Positions 44,334-54,290 of a stretch of 64,000 nucleotides of DNA are shown piece by piece. The stretch lies in NCBI GenBank assembly GCA_016869675.1, contig VGDP01000003.1:90066-154065 (forward strand), read 5' to 3'. The stretch is from Alphaproteobacteria bacterium (GTDB taxonomy: Bacteria > Pseudomonadota > Alphaproteobacteria > SP197). Under the pieces are notes generated by a model. That model was not told the DNA's origin, made no database searches, and was given only the letters and a program-made list of their open reading frames with translations. Within the stretch, counting starts at the first letter, position 1, and every line of letters begins with the position of its first letter. The position numbers were made by a program, and so were the translations under genes.

Positions 44334-45722
44334 TCACCGCACGCCCAGCACGTCTTCCCATTCGCCGAGCGAACGGTCGAGCAGGTCGACCAGGTCGTCC
44401 ACCTCGCCGGCGGTGATAGTGAGCGGCGGCGACACCCAAATGGGCAGGCCGCGGCTCATCATCGGCGCGCGGCGCGGGCCGTAGAGCGTCGAGTAGAACA
44501 CCAGCCCGTTGGCCAGGGTGATCGACTGCAGGAGCTGCTCGGCCTTGCGCTCGGGCGCGAAGTAGCCGCGCGGGCTGCGCGTCTCGACCAGCTCGAGCAC
44601 CATGAACAGGCCCCAGCCGCGCACGTCGGCGACCGAGGGGTGCACCAGCAGCCGGTCGCGCTGGGCGTGCAGGTGCGCGCCCATGGCCGCGCTGTTCTCG
44701 ACCAGCCGGTCCTCCTTGAGGATCTCGATGACCTTGACGCCGGCGGCGCACGCCAGCGGATGCCCGCCATAGGTGAAGCCGTGCACGAAATAGGCGCCGT
44801 CCTTGAACGACCTGTCGATGCGGTCGCTGACCGTGACGGCGGCCAGCGGCGCGTAGCAGCTGCCGATGCCCTTGCCGAACACCATCATGTCGGGCACGAC
44901 GCCGAAGTGATCCATGCCGAACCAGCGGCCGGTGCGGCCGAAGCCGGTGATCACCTCGTCGGCGATCAGCAGCACGTCGTAGGCGTCGCAGATGCGGCGG
45001 ATCTCGCGCCAGTAGGCGGCCGGCGCGACGACGCCGTAGTCCGGGCCGCAGCCGTGCGGCGTGGCGATGAACGCGGCCACCGTCTCGGGCCCTTCGTACA
45101 GGATCGCGCGCTCAAGCTCGGCGGCGCACGTCATGGCCCAAGTCTCGCGGTCGACGCCCTCGGGCCGCCGGTAGTCGCTGTACTGCTGGATATGCAGCCA
45201 CTTCGGCAGCAGCGGCTCGAAATGCTGGGTCGTGCGCGGGTTGCCCGACAGCGCCATCGTGGCCAGCGTCATGCCGTGATAGCTCTCGTTCAGCGCGATG
45301 GTCTTGTACTTGCTGTGCTGGCCGGTGGCCACGTGGTACTGGCGCGCGATCTTGATCGCCGTCTCCACCACCTCGGAGCCGCCCGAGACCACGTCGGTCG
45401 CGTTCAACGACGGCGGCGTCACGCTGGCGACCGCGTTGCACAGATTGGCGCGCTGGCGGTTGGCCAGCACCGGATGGACGTAGGCGTAGTCGTCGAGTTG
45501 GGCCGTCAGCACCGCCTTCATGCGCGCGTCGTTGTGGCCGAGGTTCACGGCCATGGGCCCGCCCGAGGCGTCGATGTAGCGCCGGCCCTCGGTGTCGTAG
45601 AGATGGATCCCCTCGGCGCGCGCCAACTCGACGTCCATCGGGTGGTACGAGAAGACGTTGCGCCAGTCGCCCTCGGGCTCCAGCAGGCCGGGCAGGTTGC
45701 GCACCTTGGTCGACGTGGTCAT
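44334..45722 (-). CDS. Class III (omega-type) aminotransferase
   Basis: A 462-residue PLP aminotransferase. GGSEVVETAIKIARQYH binds phosphate, NESYHGMTLATMALSG follows, then LLIADEVITGFGRTG with the PLP-stacking Asp. The PLP Lys is in VFGKGIGSCYAPL (about 285) and the FVHGFTYGGHPLACAA loop is present. ATG at 45722 is the family start; a longer frame upstream is spurious. Substrates of relatives include beta-alanine-pyruvate, taurine and polyamines. It leads a unit with dsbB and coq7. Confidence 0.9.
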   Translation of the reverse strand: MTTSTKVRNLPGLLEPEGDWRNVFSYHPMDVELARAEGIHLYDTEGRRYIDASGGPMAVNLGHNDARMKAVLTAQLDDYAYVHPVLANRQRANLCNAVASVTPPSLNATDVVSGGSEVVETAIKIARQYHVATGQHSKYKTIALNESYHGMTLATMALSGNPRTTQHFEPLLPKWLHIQQYSDYRRPEGVDRETWAMTCAAELERAILYEGPETVAAFIATPHGCGPDYGVVAPAAYWREIRRICDAYDVLLIADEVITGFGRTGRWFGMDHFGVVPDMMVFGKGIGSCYAPLAAVTVSDRIDRSFKDGAYFVHGFTYGGHPLACAAGVKVIEILKEDRLVENSAAMGAHLHAQRDRLLVHPSVADVRGWGLFMVLELVETRSPRGYFAPERKAEQLLQSITLANGLVFYSTLYGPRRAPMMSRGLPIWVSPPLTITAGEVDDLVDLLDRSLGEWEDVLGVR

Positions 45723-45769
45723 GGCAGCCACCGTGGATCGCGGGGCCGATGGTACGGCAAGCGCGGCGC

Positions 45770-46351
45770 TCAGAACACCCAGCGCAGCGCCGCGAAGCCC
45801 GCGACGATCAGGACCAGGAATCCCCACGCGATGGGCACGGTGTAGCGGTCCAGGATCGCGCGTACGCTCGGCCCCCAGTACCACAGGATCGCCGCCACCG
45901 CGAAGAAGCGCAGTCCGCGGGTGGCCGCGGACGCCAGGGTGAAGGCGATCAGGTCGAAGTGAAAGGCGCCCGAAGCGATGGTGACCACCTTGTAGGGCAC
46001 CGGGGTCAGACCGCCGATCACCACGGCCAACAGGCCGTACTCGTCGTAGAGCCCCGCCACGCGGTCGAACTCCGTCATGGCGCGGTAGAACTCGACGATC
46101 GGCCGGCCGATCGCCTCGAACAGCAGGGCGCCGATGGCGTAGCCGGCGAGGCCGCCCAGCACCGAGGCGATCGTGCACACGGTGGCGATGCGGAACGCGC
46201 GCGCGCGATCGGCCAGCACCATGGGCACCAGCATGGCGTCGGGCGGAATGGGGAAGAACGAGCTTTCGGCGAACGAGACGACCGCCAGCGCGGGCAGCGC
46301 GCGCCGATGCGCGGCCATGCGCATCGTCCAGGCGTAGAGCCGGGTGATCAT
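45770..46351 (-). CDS. DedA/YqaA-family inner-membrane protein
   Basis: A 193-residue membrane protein with four or five hydrophobic segments and the SNARE-associated/DedA-type core FAESSFFPIPPDAMLVPMVL, then GGLTPVPYKVVTIASGAF and FFAVAAILWYWG. These proteins support membrane homeostasis and lipid scrambling. ATG at 46351 matches the usual start. It lies 47 bp upstream of the aminotransferase. Confidence 0.87.
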   Translation of the reverse strand: MITRLYAWTMRMAAHRRALPALAVVSFAESSFFPIPPDAMLVPMVLADRARAFRIATVCTIASVLGGLAGYAIGALLFEAIGRPIVEFYRAMTEFDRVAGLYDEYGLLAVVIGGLTPVPYKVVTIASGAFHFDLIAFTLASAATRGLRFFAVAAILWYWGPSVRAILDRYTVPIAWGFLVLIVAGFAALRWVF

Positions 46352-46405
46352 GAGTGTGCGAGCATCCGCTAGGGGCGAGGGACGCCATCGCCCATGGCAA
46401 GCGTA

Positions 46406-46440
46406 CCCCCTCCCCTTGTGGGAGGGAGTAGGGGGAGGGG
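46406..46440. repeat. C-rich/G-rich inverted repeat between genes
   Basis: CCCCCTCCCC (46406-46415) and GGGGGAGGGG (46431-46440) form a short stem around TTGTGGGAGGGAGTA. No T-run follows on either strand. It lies between the M20 peptidase end and the DedA start and resembles scattered C-rich palindromes seen in related genomes. Confidence 0.55.
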
Positions 46441-46469
46441 CGCGGCGACGAAACGACGGGTCAGGGCCA

Positions 46470-47753
46470 CTAGGCCGCTTTCTCCAGCCCGCACCAGTCG
46501 GCGACGAACAAGGCGATGGCCTGGGTGTTGCGCCGCATGGTTTCCAGCGACACGCGCTCGTTGAAGCCGTGGATGCTCTCGGCCGTGGGGCCGTAGACCA
46601 TGGCCGGGATGCCCTGGTAGAGCCCAAAGAAGCGCGCGTCCGTGGTGCCGGTGCCGACGCGCGCGTCGACCTCCTTGCCATAGACCTCGCGGTGGGCAAC
46701 GCGCAACGTCGCCTCCGCCTCGCTCCCCTCCGCCAGCACGTAACCCTCGGCCTGGAAGCCGTCGAACACCACCTCGGGCGGGTTGTTGGCGAGGAACCGG
46801 TTGGCCGCGGCGGCGGCGCGGATGGTGTCCTCAATCTCGTTGCGCGCGTCCTTCATGTTCTGGCCGGGGAAGACGCTGATGCGCACGTCGAAGCGCACCC
46901 ACGCGGGCACGCTCGACGCCCAGTCGCCGCCCACGATCTTGCCGATGTTCAGGTTGATCGGGTGGTCGTGGCCGGCCCACAGCGGGTGGTCGTGCTTCTT
47001 GCCGTTCCAGCGGTCCTCCATGGCGTGCAGCGCCTGGATGATCGGCATCGCCGCCTCGATGGCGTTCATGCCGGTGCCGGCGTAGGCCACGTGCACGGGC
47101 ACGCCCTTCAGCTTGACGTGGAACCACATGACGCCCAGCTGGCCGCGTCCCAGCCGCTCGGCCGACGGCTCGGGGATCAGCGCCGCGTCGGCCCGGTAGC
47201 CGCGCGCCACGCAGGCGAGCGCGCCGTTGCCGGTGCACTCCTCCTCGATGACCGATTGCAGGTAGACGTCGGCGGCCGGCCGGTAGCCGATCCGGCGCAG
47301 CGCCGCAATGGCGTAGACCGCGTCGGCCAGCCCGGCCTTCATGTCGCCGCTGCCCCGGCCATAAAGCCAGTCGCCGTCGCGATGGGGATGGAAGGGCGGC
47401 GTGGTCCACATGTCAGTCGGCCCCTCGGGCACCACGTCGATGTGGCCGTTCAGGATCAGCGACCGGCCCTTGGGCGCGGGCGCGCGCAAGGACCCCACGG
47501 TGTTCAGGCCGTCGCGGCAGCCATCCAGCACCGGCGAATAGCCGGGCAGGTGGCGGATCGCGTCCAGATCGATCTCCCAGCGGTCGACCGCGTAACCGCG
47601 GGCCCTCAGCTCGTGCGCCATGAAGTCCTGGGCGGTCTGCTCGCGCCCGCGCAGGCTCGGGAACTTGACCAGTTCCTCGGTGAAATCGACCTGCTCGTCG
47701 AAGCCGCGATCGACCGCGTTGCGGATGTCCTTGGCCAGGGTCGGATCGATCAT
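46470..47753 (-). CDS. M20-family metallohydrolase (ArgE/DapE/ACY1-like)
   Basis: A 427-residue dinuclear zinc deacylase or peptidase. The metal-site segments are NGHIDVVPEG, GRGSGDMKAGLADA, VIEEECTGNGAL and the late GTGTTDARFF with ESIHGFNERV. A dimerisation lid domain (about 215-330) lies between. It likely releases an acyl group from an amino acid or cleaves a small peptide. ATG 47753 is the start. Because the upstream glycosyltransferase has lost its stop frame, a single long open frame runs through both genes; they should be kept apart. Confidence 0.92.
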   Translation of the reverse strand: MIDPTLAKDIRNAVDRGFDEQVDFTEELVKFPSLRGREQTAQDFMAHELRARGYAVDRWEIDLDAIRHLPGYSPVLDGCRDGLNTVGSLRAPAPKGRSLILNGHIDVVPEGPTDMWTTPPFHPHRDGDWLYGRGSGDMKAGLADAVYAIAALRRIGYRPAADVYLQSVIEEECTGNGALACVARGYRADAALIPEPSAERLGRGQLGVMWFHVKLKGVPVHVAYAGTGMNAIEAAMPIIQALHAMEDRWNGKKHDHPLWAGHDHPINLNIGKIVGGDWASSVPAWVRFDVRISVFPGQNMKDARNEIEDTIRAAAAANRFLANNPPEVVFDGFQAEGYVLAEGSEAEATLRVAHREVYGKEVDARVGTGTTDARFFGLYQGIPAMVYGPTAESIHGFNERVSLETMRRNTQAIALFVADWCGLEKAA

Positions 47754-47802
47754 GGTTCCTCCGATCGGTGCGCTGCGAGGCAACCCGATCGGTCGCGCCG
47801 CG

Positions 47803-48974
47803 TCAAGCGGCACGGCGTCGCTCGAGAATGGCCTCGAACGGGGCGATCTGACCGCGGCTGGTCTCCGCCCAGTCGAACTTCTCGGCGTAGGCGCGGGTGG
47901 CGGCGGCGCCGGCGGGTCGTCCAGCATGGCGCGGATGCCCTCGGCGATGGCCTCGGGCGTGCGCGCGACCAGCAGCCCCGATTCACGCGGGCCCACCACC
48001 TCGCGCGTGCCGGGGATGTCGGAGGCCACCACCGGCGTGCCGCACACCATGGATTCGAGCAGCACGTTGGCCCAGCCCTCGCTCTGCGAGGCGAGCACGC
48101 TCACGTCGGCGGCCGCGAACCAAGTGGCGACTTCGGCGTGCGGCACACGCCCGACGAAACGCACGCGGTCGGCCACGCCGAGCCGGCTCGCCTGCTCGGC
48201 GAACAGCGCGCGGTCGGGTCCGTCGCCGACCAGCGCGAGCCGCACGCCCGGCAGGCGCGCGAGCGCGGCGATGGTCAGGTCGTGGCCCTTGAGCGTCAGC
48301 AGGTTGCCGACCGACACGATCAGCGGCCCGTCCATGGCCACGGCGCGACGCGCCGCGTCGCGCTCGATCGGGTGGTAGTGCCGGGTGTCCACGCCGTTGC
48401 GCAGCACCGCGATGCGTTCCGCACCGACACCCAGCTCGACCAGGCGGTCCTTCAGGCCGGCGCTGACCGTGATCAGGTGGTCGGCCCGGGCCGCCGCTTC
48501 CAGCATCAGACGGCGCGGCACCGGGAAGTCCATCAGCACGTTAACGTCGCTGCCGAGCGCGGTGATCACCACGGGCAGGCCCAGCTTGCGAGCCAGCCAC
48601 GTCGCCACGACTCCGTCCGGATAGAAGTACTGCGCCTCGATCAGGTCGATGGCGGGCCCGAGCGAGCGCACCAGCGGCAGCGTCGCTGCGTAGAGCGACC
48701 TGGGCGCGACGTTCATCGCCACCTTGGGCGGCAGCGGATAGCGCAGATGGTGCACCGTCAGGCCGCGCCGGGTATCGCGGCGCGGGATGCGCGCGTAGGC
48801 GCCGTAGCGGCCGAACACCGTGTGCGGCAGGGGGAACCAAGGCACCGGCGCGACCACGGTGCTGGTCGCACGGCCCGACGACACCAAGTCGTGCAACCGG
48901 TTCTCGGTGAAGATGCCGAAGGTCGGTTGCTCGACGTTGGGGTAGAGCGTCGTGAAGGTCAGCAGACGGATCAT
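47803..48974 (-). CDS. GT4 glycosyltransferase with a C-terminal frameshift
   Basis: A family 4 (GT-B fold) glycosyltransferase. N-terminal FTTLYPNVEQPTFGIFTENR, then ALGSDVNVLMDFP and the nucleotide-sugar site SEGWANVLLESMVCGTPVVA with the ExxxxxxxE pair. The frame changes near 47910, after LDDPPA. The continuing frame reads ATRAYAEKFDWAETSRGQIA and ends RRRAA at 47803, which is the natural C-terminus. Length 1172 nt is one base short. Only ~35 residues are affected, so it may be a sequencing slip in a GC run. It sits next to cysDNC and the O-glycosylation ligase. Confidence 0.83.
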
Positions 48975-48997
48975 CGCCGCCGCGCCACCGCCCCGAC

Positions 48998-50914
48998 TCA
49001 GTCGGCGATGGGGATGGTCCGGCGCACGTAATCCATCAGCCGCTCGATGCACACCTCGACGTCGGCCCCGGCGGTGTCGACTTCCAGCTCGTGCGCGTCG
49101 GGCGCCTCGTAGGGCGACGAGATGCCGGTGAACTCCCTGATCTCGCCGGCCCGCGCACGCCGGTACAACCCCTTGGGGTCGCGCCGCTCGCACGTGTCCA
49201 GGTCCGCCTTGACGTAGATCTCATGAAAGGAGTCCTTGGCGGCCCGGCGCGCCCGGTCGCGGTCCGACCGGTAGGGCGAGATGAACGACGAGATGACGAT
49301 AATACCGGCGTCGGCGAACAGCGCGGCGACCTCGCCCACGCGCCGGATGTTCTCGGCGCGGTCCTCGGGCGAGAAGCCGAGGTTGGCGTTCAGCCCCGAA
49401 CGCACGTTGTCGCCGTCCAACACGTAGACGTGATAGCCCTTGGCGAACAGCCGGCGCTCCAGCTCGACCGCCAGCGTCGACTTGCCGGCGCCCGACAGCC
49501 CGGTGAACCACAGCACGCCGCCCTTGTGGCCGTTGCGCCCGGCGCGCGCCTCGCCGGTGATGCCGTGGGCGACCTTGACGATGTTGGTCGAGCGCACGGT
49601 CACCAGCTCGCGCTGGTCGGCGTAGCCCTCGATCGAGATGATGCCGCCGCCGGCCGCGTCGTACTTGTCGATCAGCACGAAGCGCCCGGTGCGCGTGTGC
49701 GAGCGGAACTCGTCCAGCGCCACCAGCTTGCGCGCGCGCAACACGATCTCGGCCACCTCGTTGCGCTCCACCTCCACCGCGTCGCGCCGCGACAGGTCGG
49801 TGGTGCTGATGACGCGCTCGATCGACTGCACCGTGACCGGGAACTCGGCCGTGGCCAGCTTGCACTTGTAGCGCGCGCCGACCTTCAGGGGGTCGCGGCC
49901 CAGCCAGAACAACTGGGCGCAGAACACGTCGGTCTCGATTGGCGCGTTGTCCTCGTGGCTGGCCATCTCGCCGCGCTCGACGAAGAGCTGGTCGTCCAGC
50001 GTGATGCCGACCGACTGGCCGGCCTTGGCCTCCATGGGCACGGCCGCGTTCCACGCCTCGATCGAGGCGACCCGCGCCGTCTGGTTCGACGGCGAGAACA
50101 TCAGCCGGTCGCCGACGCGCAGCACGCCGCTCTCGATCCGGCCGGCCAGGATGCGCCGATCGTCGAACTTGTAGACGTCCTGGATGGGGAAACGCAGCGG
50201 CTGCTCGGTCGGCGCCGAGGTGGGCTGGAAACGGTCCAGCGCCTCGATCACTGTCGGCCCCTGGTACCAGGGCATGGCGGAGGACCGGGCGGCGATGTTG
50301 TCGCCGCCGCGCGCCGAGGCCGGGATGATGTAGGTCGGCGTCACGCCGATCGACGCCAGGTACTGGGCGTACTCAGGCCCGACCGCGCGGAAGCGCGCCT
50401 CGTCGAAGCCCACCAGGTCCATCTTGTTGCACACCACGGCGACCTGGCGGACGCCCAGCAAGTGCAGCAGGTAGCCGTGGCGGCGCGACTGTTCCTTGAC
50501 ACCCTCGTGCACGTCGATGACCAGGACCGCCGCGTCGGACGCCGCGGCGCCGGTGATCATATTCTTGAGGAACTCCTTGTGGCCCGGCGCGTCGATGATG
50601 ACGTAGTCGCGCTTCGCGCTCTTGAACCAGATCTGCGCGGTGTCAATGGTGATGCCCTGGTCGCGCTCGGCCTGCAGCGCGTCCATCAGGAACGCCCACT
50701 CGAAGGGCATGCCGCGCCGCTCGCACACGGCCTTGATGGTTTCGAGTTTGCCCTCGGGCAGCAATCCGGTGTCGTGGAAGATGCGCCCCACCAGCGTCGA
50801 CTTGCCGTGGTCCACGTGACCGACGATGACGATGCGCAACAGGTCGCGCGCGGCGGCGGGCACGGCGCGGCCGCCGACGGCGGCCAGCACGGGACCGGGT
50901 TCGGGATTTGCCAT
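48998..50914 (-). CDS. cysN: Bifunctional sulfate adenylyltransferase GTPase subunit / APS kinase
   Basis: A 638-residue CysN-CysC fusion that activates sulfate to APS and then PAPS. The N-terminal GTPase has [10 protein letters not shown] (32-41), [12 protein letters not shown] and CNKMDLV. The C-terminal 190 residues are APS kinase with [11 protein letters not shown] and [15 protein letters not shown]. It is 19 bp downstream of cysD, its partner. PAPS could feed cysteine synthesis, but no reductase genes are nearby. The adjoining glycosyltransferase and O-ligase make glycan sulfation an alternative. Confidence 0.95.
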   Translation of the reverse strand: MANPEPGPVLAAVGGRAVPAAARDLLRIVIVGHVDHGKSTLVGRIFHDTGLLPEGKLETIKAVCERRGMPFEWAFLMDALQAERDQGITIDTAQIWFKSAKRDYVIIDAPGHKEFLKNMITGAAASDAAVLVIDVHEGVKEQSRRHGYLLHLLGVRQVAVVCNKMDLVGFDEARFRAVGPEYAQYLASIGVTPTYIIPASARGGDNIAARSSAMPWYQGPTVIEALDRFQPTSAPTEQPLRFPIQDVYKFDDRRILAGRIESGVLRVGDRLMFSPSNQTARVASIEAWNAAVPMEAKAGQSVGITLDDQLFVERGEMASHEDNAPIETDVFCAQLFWLGRDPLKVGARYKCKLATAEFPVTVQSIERVISTTDLSRRDAVEVERNEVAEIVLRARKLVALDEFRSHTRTGRFVLIDKYDAAGGGIISIEGYADQRELVTVRSTNIVKVAHGITGEARAGRNGHKGGVLWFTGLSGAGKSTLAVELERRLFAKGYHVYVLDGDNVRSGLNANLGFSPEDRAENIRRVGEVAALFADAGIIVISSFISPYRSDRDRARRAAKDSFHEIYVKADLDTCERRDPKGLYRRARAGEIREFTGISSPYEAPDAHELEVDTAGADVEVCIERLMDYVRRTIPIAD

Positions 50915-50933
50915 CGGGTGCGTCCTCGTGATC

Positions 50934-51731
50934 CTACATGTAGCCGTCGGCGCGCAGGCGCTCGAAGGCGTCCTCGGCCTCGTGGTCCATCGCGCGGCCC
51001 GAACGCTCGGCGACCTTGGTCACCTCCAGTTCGGCGATGATCTCCTCGATCGTCGCGGCGTCGGACACGATCGGGCTGGTGATGTCCTTGTCGCCGAGCG
51101 AGCGGTAACGCTTGCCGTTCTTGGCGTAGTAGAGTTCGACCAGCGGGATCTTCTCGCGCTGCACGTAGCGCCAGATGTCCAGCTCGGTCCAGTGCAGCAG
51201 CGGGTGGATGCGCACGTGGGTGCCGGGCGGGAAGTCGGTCTTGAACTGGTCCCAGAACTCGGGCGGCTGGTCGCGGAAGTTCCACTCGCCGGTCTGGCCG
51301 CGCGGGCTGAACACACGCTCCTTGGCCCGCGTGCCTTCCTCGTCGCGCCGGATGCCGGCGATGATGCCGGTGAAGCCCAACTCCTCGATCTTGGCCTTCA
51401 GGCCGGCGGTCTTGCGCGCGGCCGATCGGGCGGCGGGGGGCAGCGTCTCGTCCATCTGCTCGACCGGCGGGCAATCGCCCAGGATCAGGTTCAGCCCCCA
51501 TTCCTTGGCGTAGCGGGCGCGGAACGCATACATCTCGGGGAACTTCTTGCCCGTGTCGATGTGCATCACCGGGAACGGCACGTGGCCCAGGAAGGCCTTC
51601 TTGGCCAGCCAGACCATGACGTTGGAATCCTTGCCCAGCGACCACATCATCGCGATCTTGTCGATGCGGTTGTACGCCTCGCGCAGGATGAAGATGCTCT
51701 GGCTTTCCAGGTTATCGAGGTGGCTGAGCAT
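50934..51731 (-). CDS. cysD: Sulfate adenylyltransferase small subunit
   Basis: The 265-residue PP-loop ATP pyrophosphatase forms APS from sulfate and ATP. The PP-loop is [13 protein letters not shown] (a Gly in place of the second Ser). [35 protein letters not shown] and [14 protein letters not shown] are the family segments. It heads the minus-strand unit cysD-cysNC-glycosyltransferase. About 100 bp separate it from the O-glycosylation ligase upstream. Confidence 0.96.
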   Translation of the reverse strand: MLSHLDNLESQSIFILREAYNRIDKIAMMWSLGKDSNVMVWLAKKAFLGHVPFPVMHIDTGKKFPEMYAFRARYAKEWGLNLILGDCPPVEQMDETLPPAARSAARKTAGLKAKIEELGFTGIIAGIRRDEEGTRAKERVFSPRGQTGEWNFRDQPPEFWDQFKTDFPPGTHVRIHPLLHWTELDIWRYVQREKIPLVELYYAKNGKRYRSLGDKDITSPIVSDAATIEEIIAELEVTKVAERSGRAMDHEAEDAFERLRADGYM

Positions 51732-51830
51732 GGTCCTTCACACGGGTCGAACGGGGGAGGCGCGGGCCGCCGCGGGCCCAAGGGTTATGACACGGCCTTG
51801 GTGACTGGACCCTGAACCGGGGCCATGGCG

Positions 51831-53150
51831 TCAACGGGGACCCATGGCCGGGCCTAACGTGGGCAGGAAGGGCGGCCCCGCCGCGGGGACCGCGGTCTGC
51901 GCCTGCTGGCGATCGGCCAGCGTGCGCTGAACCACCGCCGTGGCGCAGACCGTGATCGCCATCAAATAGTACGGCAGGTCGAAGAATGCCAAGTTCAGGA
52001 AGGCTCCGCCCACCGCATAGCCGACCAGCGAAACCTGCAACATGGCGCCCAGCTCGGCCGCCCAGAACAGCTCAGCCTTGCCGCGCGCCAGCTTGATCAG
52101 CGACCCTGCCATGCGGAACGTCGCGAAGAACAGCGCCAGGAACAGGGCCAAGCCGACAAACCCGTGGTAGCCCAGGACCTCGAAATAGATGCTGTGCGGC
52201 GAGCGGTTGATCGTCGCGCCTGGCACCAGGGATTTGTACAGCGCCTCGTTCTTGTAGACGTCGAAGCCGCCGCCCACCAGCGGGCTGACGAGCGCGATGT
52301 CCAGGTTGAAGCCCCACGATTCCAGCCGCGACATGGAGGAACCGTCCTCCTCGTACTCTTTGATCGTCTCCATGCGCTCGGTCCAGGAATCCGGGGCGAA
52401 GCCCACCACCAGGCCGACGAAGAACAGGCCGACCAGCCCGGCGACCACCTTCTGGCGCGACTTGATCAGCATGAACATCAGCATGGCCGAGACGACCAGG
52501 AACGCGCCGCGCGACTGGGTGCCGATGACCGAGGCCAGGGTCAGCCCCATGCACGCGACCAGAATCCAGCGCAGCCACGGTTTCTGGACGATGGCGTGCA
52601 GATAGCGGAACAAGGGCAGGGTCACGACCAGGGCGAGCGCGAGCGCGTTGTTGTCGCCGATGAACCCGCCCGGACCCCACAGGCGCGACGCGACGCCGGT
52701 CATGATCGTGTGGACGCCGCCCTTGATGCCGTAGAAACCAATCGACACGGCGCCCACTGCGGTCAGGATGATGATGCGCCGCTTCTCGGTCATGGTCGTC
52801 ATGGTGACGAACACCAGGAGGAAGATCTTGAGGACCTGGGTCCATACGGCGAAGGCGGAATCCGGCGCCTTGGCGAACACCGTGGTGATGCTGATCCAGA
52901 CGCCGAAGGCGATGAACAGCTTGACCGACAGGGCCTTGGGCGCCGACTTGGATTCACGCGACGCCACCCAGCCCAGCAGCGTAGCGCCCGCCACCATGGC
53001 CGCGAAGGGCATGTCGTAGGCGAAGCCCCAGGTGAGCCGGTGCAGGTTCATCATCGACACCCAGGCAAACACCACGGTGCCGATCCACGGCCAGCGCATG
53101 GCCGGTACCAGGCTGCCGAACAGGAACAGGGTCAGGGGGACGTCACGCAT
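51831..53150 (-). CDS. Exosortase A-associated O-glycosylation ligase (O-antigen ligase-like)
   Basis: A 439-residue polytopic inner-membrane protein with about ten hydrophobic segments. The N-terminus MRDVPLTLFLFGSL, MNLHRLTWGFAYDMPFAAMV and the loop INRSPHSIYFEVLGYHGFVG mark it as the WzyE/WaaL-like ligase type found with exosortase A. It is thought to move a glycan onto protein or lipid in the periplasm. ATG 53150 matches family starts; 53165 is an alternative. Its position next to cysDNC and a GT4 suggests a surface-glycan segment. It is divergent from lutA over 374 bp. Confidence 0.9.
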   Translation of the reverse strand: MRDVPLTLFLFGSLVPAMRWPWIGTVVFAWVSMMNLHRLTWGFAYDMPFAAMVAGATLLGWVASRESKSAPKALSVKLFIAFGVWISITTVFAKAPDSAFAVWTQVLKIFLLVFVTMTTMTEKRRIIILTAVGAVSIGFYGIKGGVHTIMTGVASRLWGPGGFIGDNNALALALVVTLPLFRYLHAIVQKPWLRWILVACMGLTLASVIGTQSRGAFLVVSAMLMFMLIKSRQKVVAGLVGLFFVGLVVGFAPDSWTERMETIKEYEEDGSSMSRLESWGFNLDIALVSPLVGGGFDVYKNEALYKSLVPGATINRSPHSIYFEVLGYHGFVGLALFLALFFATFRMAGSLIKLARGKAELFWAAELGAMLQVSLVGYAVGGAFLNLAFFDLPYYLMAITVCATAVVQRTLADRQQAQTAVPAAGPPFLPTLGPAMGPR

Positions 53151-53524
53151 CGACCGCAAATCCACCAGGTTGAACGCCGCGACGCCGCGACCTCGGCGCG
53201 GGTTCCCGCGTCGGATCGGAACCGGATCGTCCCACGACCATTTTAACGATTCGGCGCGTCACGACCATGTCGACGACGACTTCCGTGCCAAATCGGGACG
53301 CATCGAGCGTCCCGCGTCGCCGACCATGTCGTTCTCCGCGATCCCGGCGTTAACCAAAAGAACGCGCGGCGCGCGCTCGTCAGGTCCCCCGCGGCCACGT
53401 ATCGTCTCGTGCCGAGGAATCAGCAAGTCCCATGCCAGCGGCCGCCCGTGTCGTTGGCCGGCCATGTCGCTTGCGCTCACCGCGGGCGCGACCCATTCTC
53501 TACCCTGCCTCGTCGGAGCTGGTC
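53151..53524. other. Divergent intergenic region between O-ligase and lutA
   Basis: 374 bp without a convincing gene. On the minus strand TGGCACGGAAGTCGTC (around 53278-53293) keeps the -24 half of a sigma-54 promoter but has GT rather than GC at -12, so it is at best a weak match. A GGAG site 7 nt before lutA is clear. A few short T-rich spots (ttttaacgatt near 53240; gttaaccaaaag near 53350) could hold promoters. Confidence 0.5.
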
Positions 53525-54289
53525 GTGTCGCCCTTGCATCGTGGCCGTGTCGGCCTGTTCGTCACCTGCCTGGTCGACTTATTCCGCCCGACCGTTGGAT
53601 TCGCCGCCGTCCGCCTGATCGAACGCGCCGGGTATGCCGTCGAGGTTCCGGTGCAGACATGCTGCGGCCAGCCCGGGTTCAACAGCGGCGATCGGGCCGG
53701 CGCCCGCCGGCTGGCCGAGGCGGTGATCGCCGCGTTCGAGGGCTACGATCACGTGGTGGCGCCGTCGGGCAGTTGCGCTGGCACGATCCGCGTCCACTAC
53801 CCCGAGCTGTTCGCCGGCGACCGGGTGTGGCAGCCGCGCGCCGAGGCGCTGGCCTCCCACACCCACGAGCTGGTGGCGTTCCTGGCCGATGTGGCCAGCG
53901 TCGAGGACGCCGACGCCGTGTTCGACGGCACGGTGACGTACCACGATTCCTGCTCGGGCCTGCGCGAACTCGGCGTGCACGATCAGCCGCGCCGGCTGCT
54001 CACCAACGTGGAGGGCCTGACGTTGGTCGAGATGCGCCACCCCGAGGTGTGCTGCGGATTCGGCGGCACGTTCTGCGTCAAGTACCCGGCGATCTCGACG
54101 CGCATGGTCGCCGACAAAGTGGCCGACGCGGCGGCGACCGGTGCTGGAACGCTGCTGGCCGGCGACCTGGGCTGCCTGCTCAACATGGCCGGCCGGCTCG
54201 AGCGCGAGGGCCGGCCGATGACCGCCCGCCACGTCGCCGAGGTGCTGGCCGGCATGGCCGATGGCCCGCCGATCGGCCGGCGCGCGTGA
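53525..54289 (+). CDS. lutA: Lactate utilization protein A (Fe-S oxidoreductase subunit)
   Basis: A 254-residue subunit with two CCG-type cysteine-rich domains: VPVQTCCGQPGFNSGDRAGA and MRHPEVCCGFGGTFCVKYP. These bind Fe-S clusters in the LutABC complex, which oxidises L-lactate to pyruvate at the membrane. GTG 53525 has a GGAG site and gives the normal family length; the longer frame to 53432 is less likely. It is followed after 1 nt by lutB. Confidence 0.92.
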   Translation: MSPLHRGRVGLFVTCLVDLFRPTVGFAAVRLIERAGYAVEVPVQTCCGQPGFNSGDRAGARRLAEAVIAAFEGYDHVVAPSGSCAGTIRVHYPELFAGDRVWQPRAEALASHTHELVAFLADVASVEDADAVFDGTVTYHDSCSGLRELGVHDQPRRLLTNVEGLTLVEMRHPEVCCGFGGTFCVKYPAISTRMVADKVADAAATGAGTLLAGDLGCLLNMAGRLEREGRPMTARHVAEVLAGMADGPPIGRRA

Positions 54290-54290
54290 C

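Noticed and set aside
46470..49193. 907-residue glycosyltransferase-peptidase fusion
   Set aside because: The fused frame arises from a one-base slip near 47910. The transferase's normal C-terminus and stop are present in another frame, and the peptidase has its own ATG.
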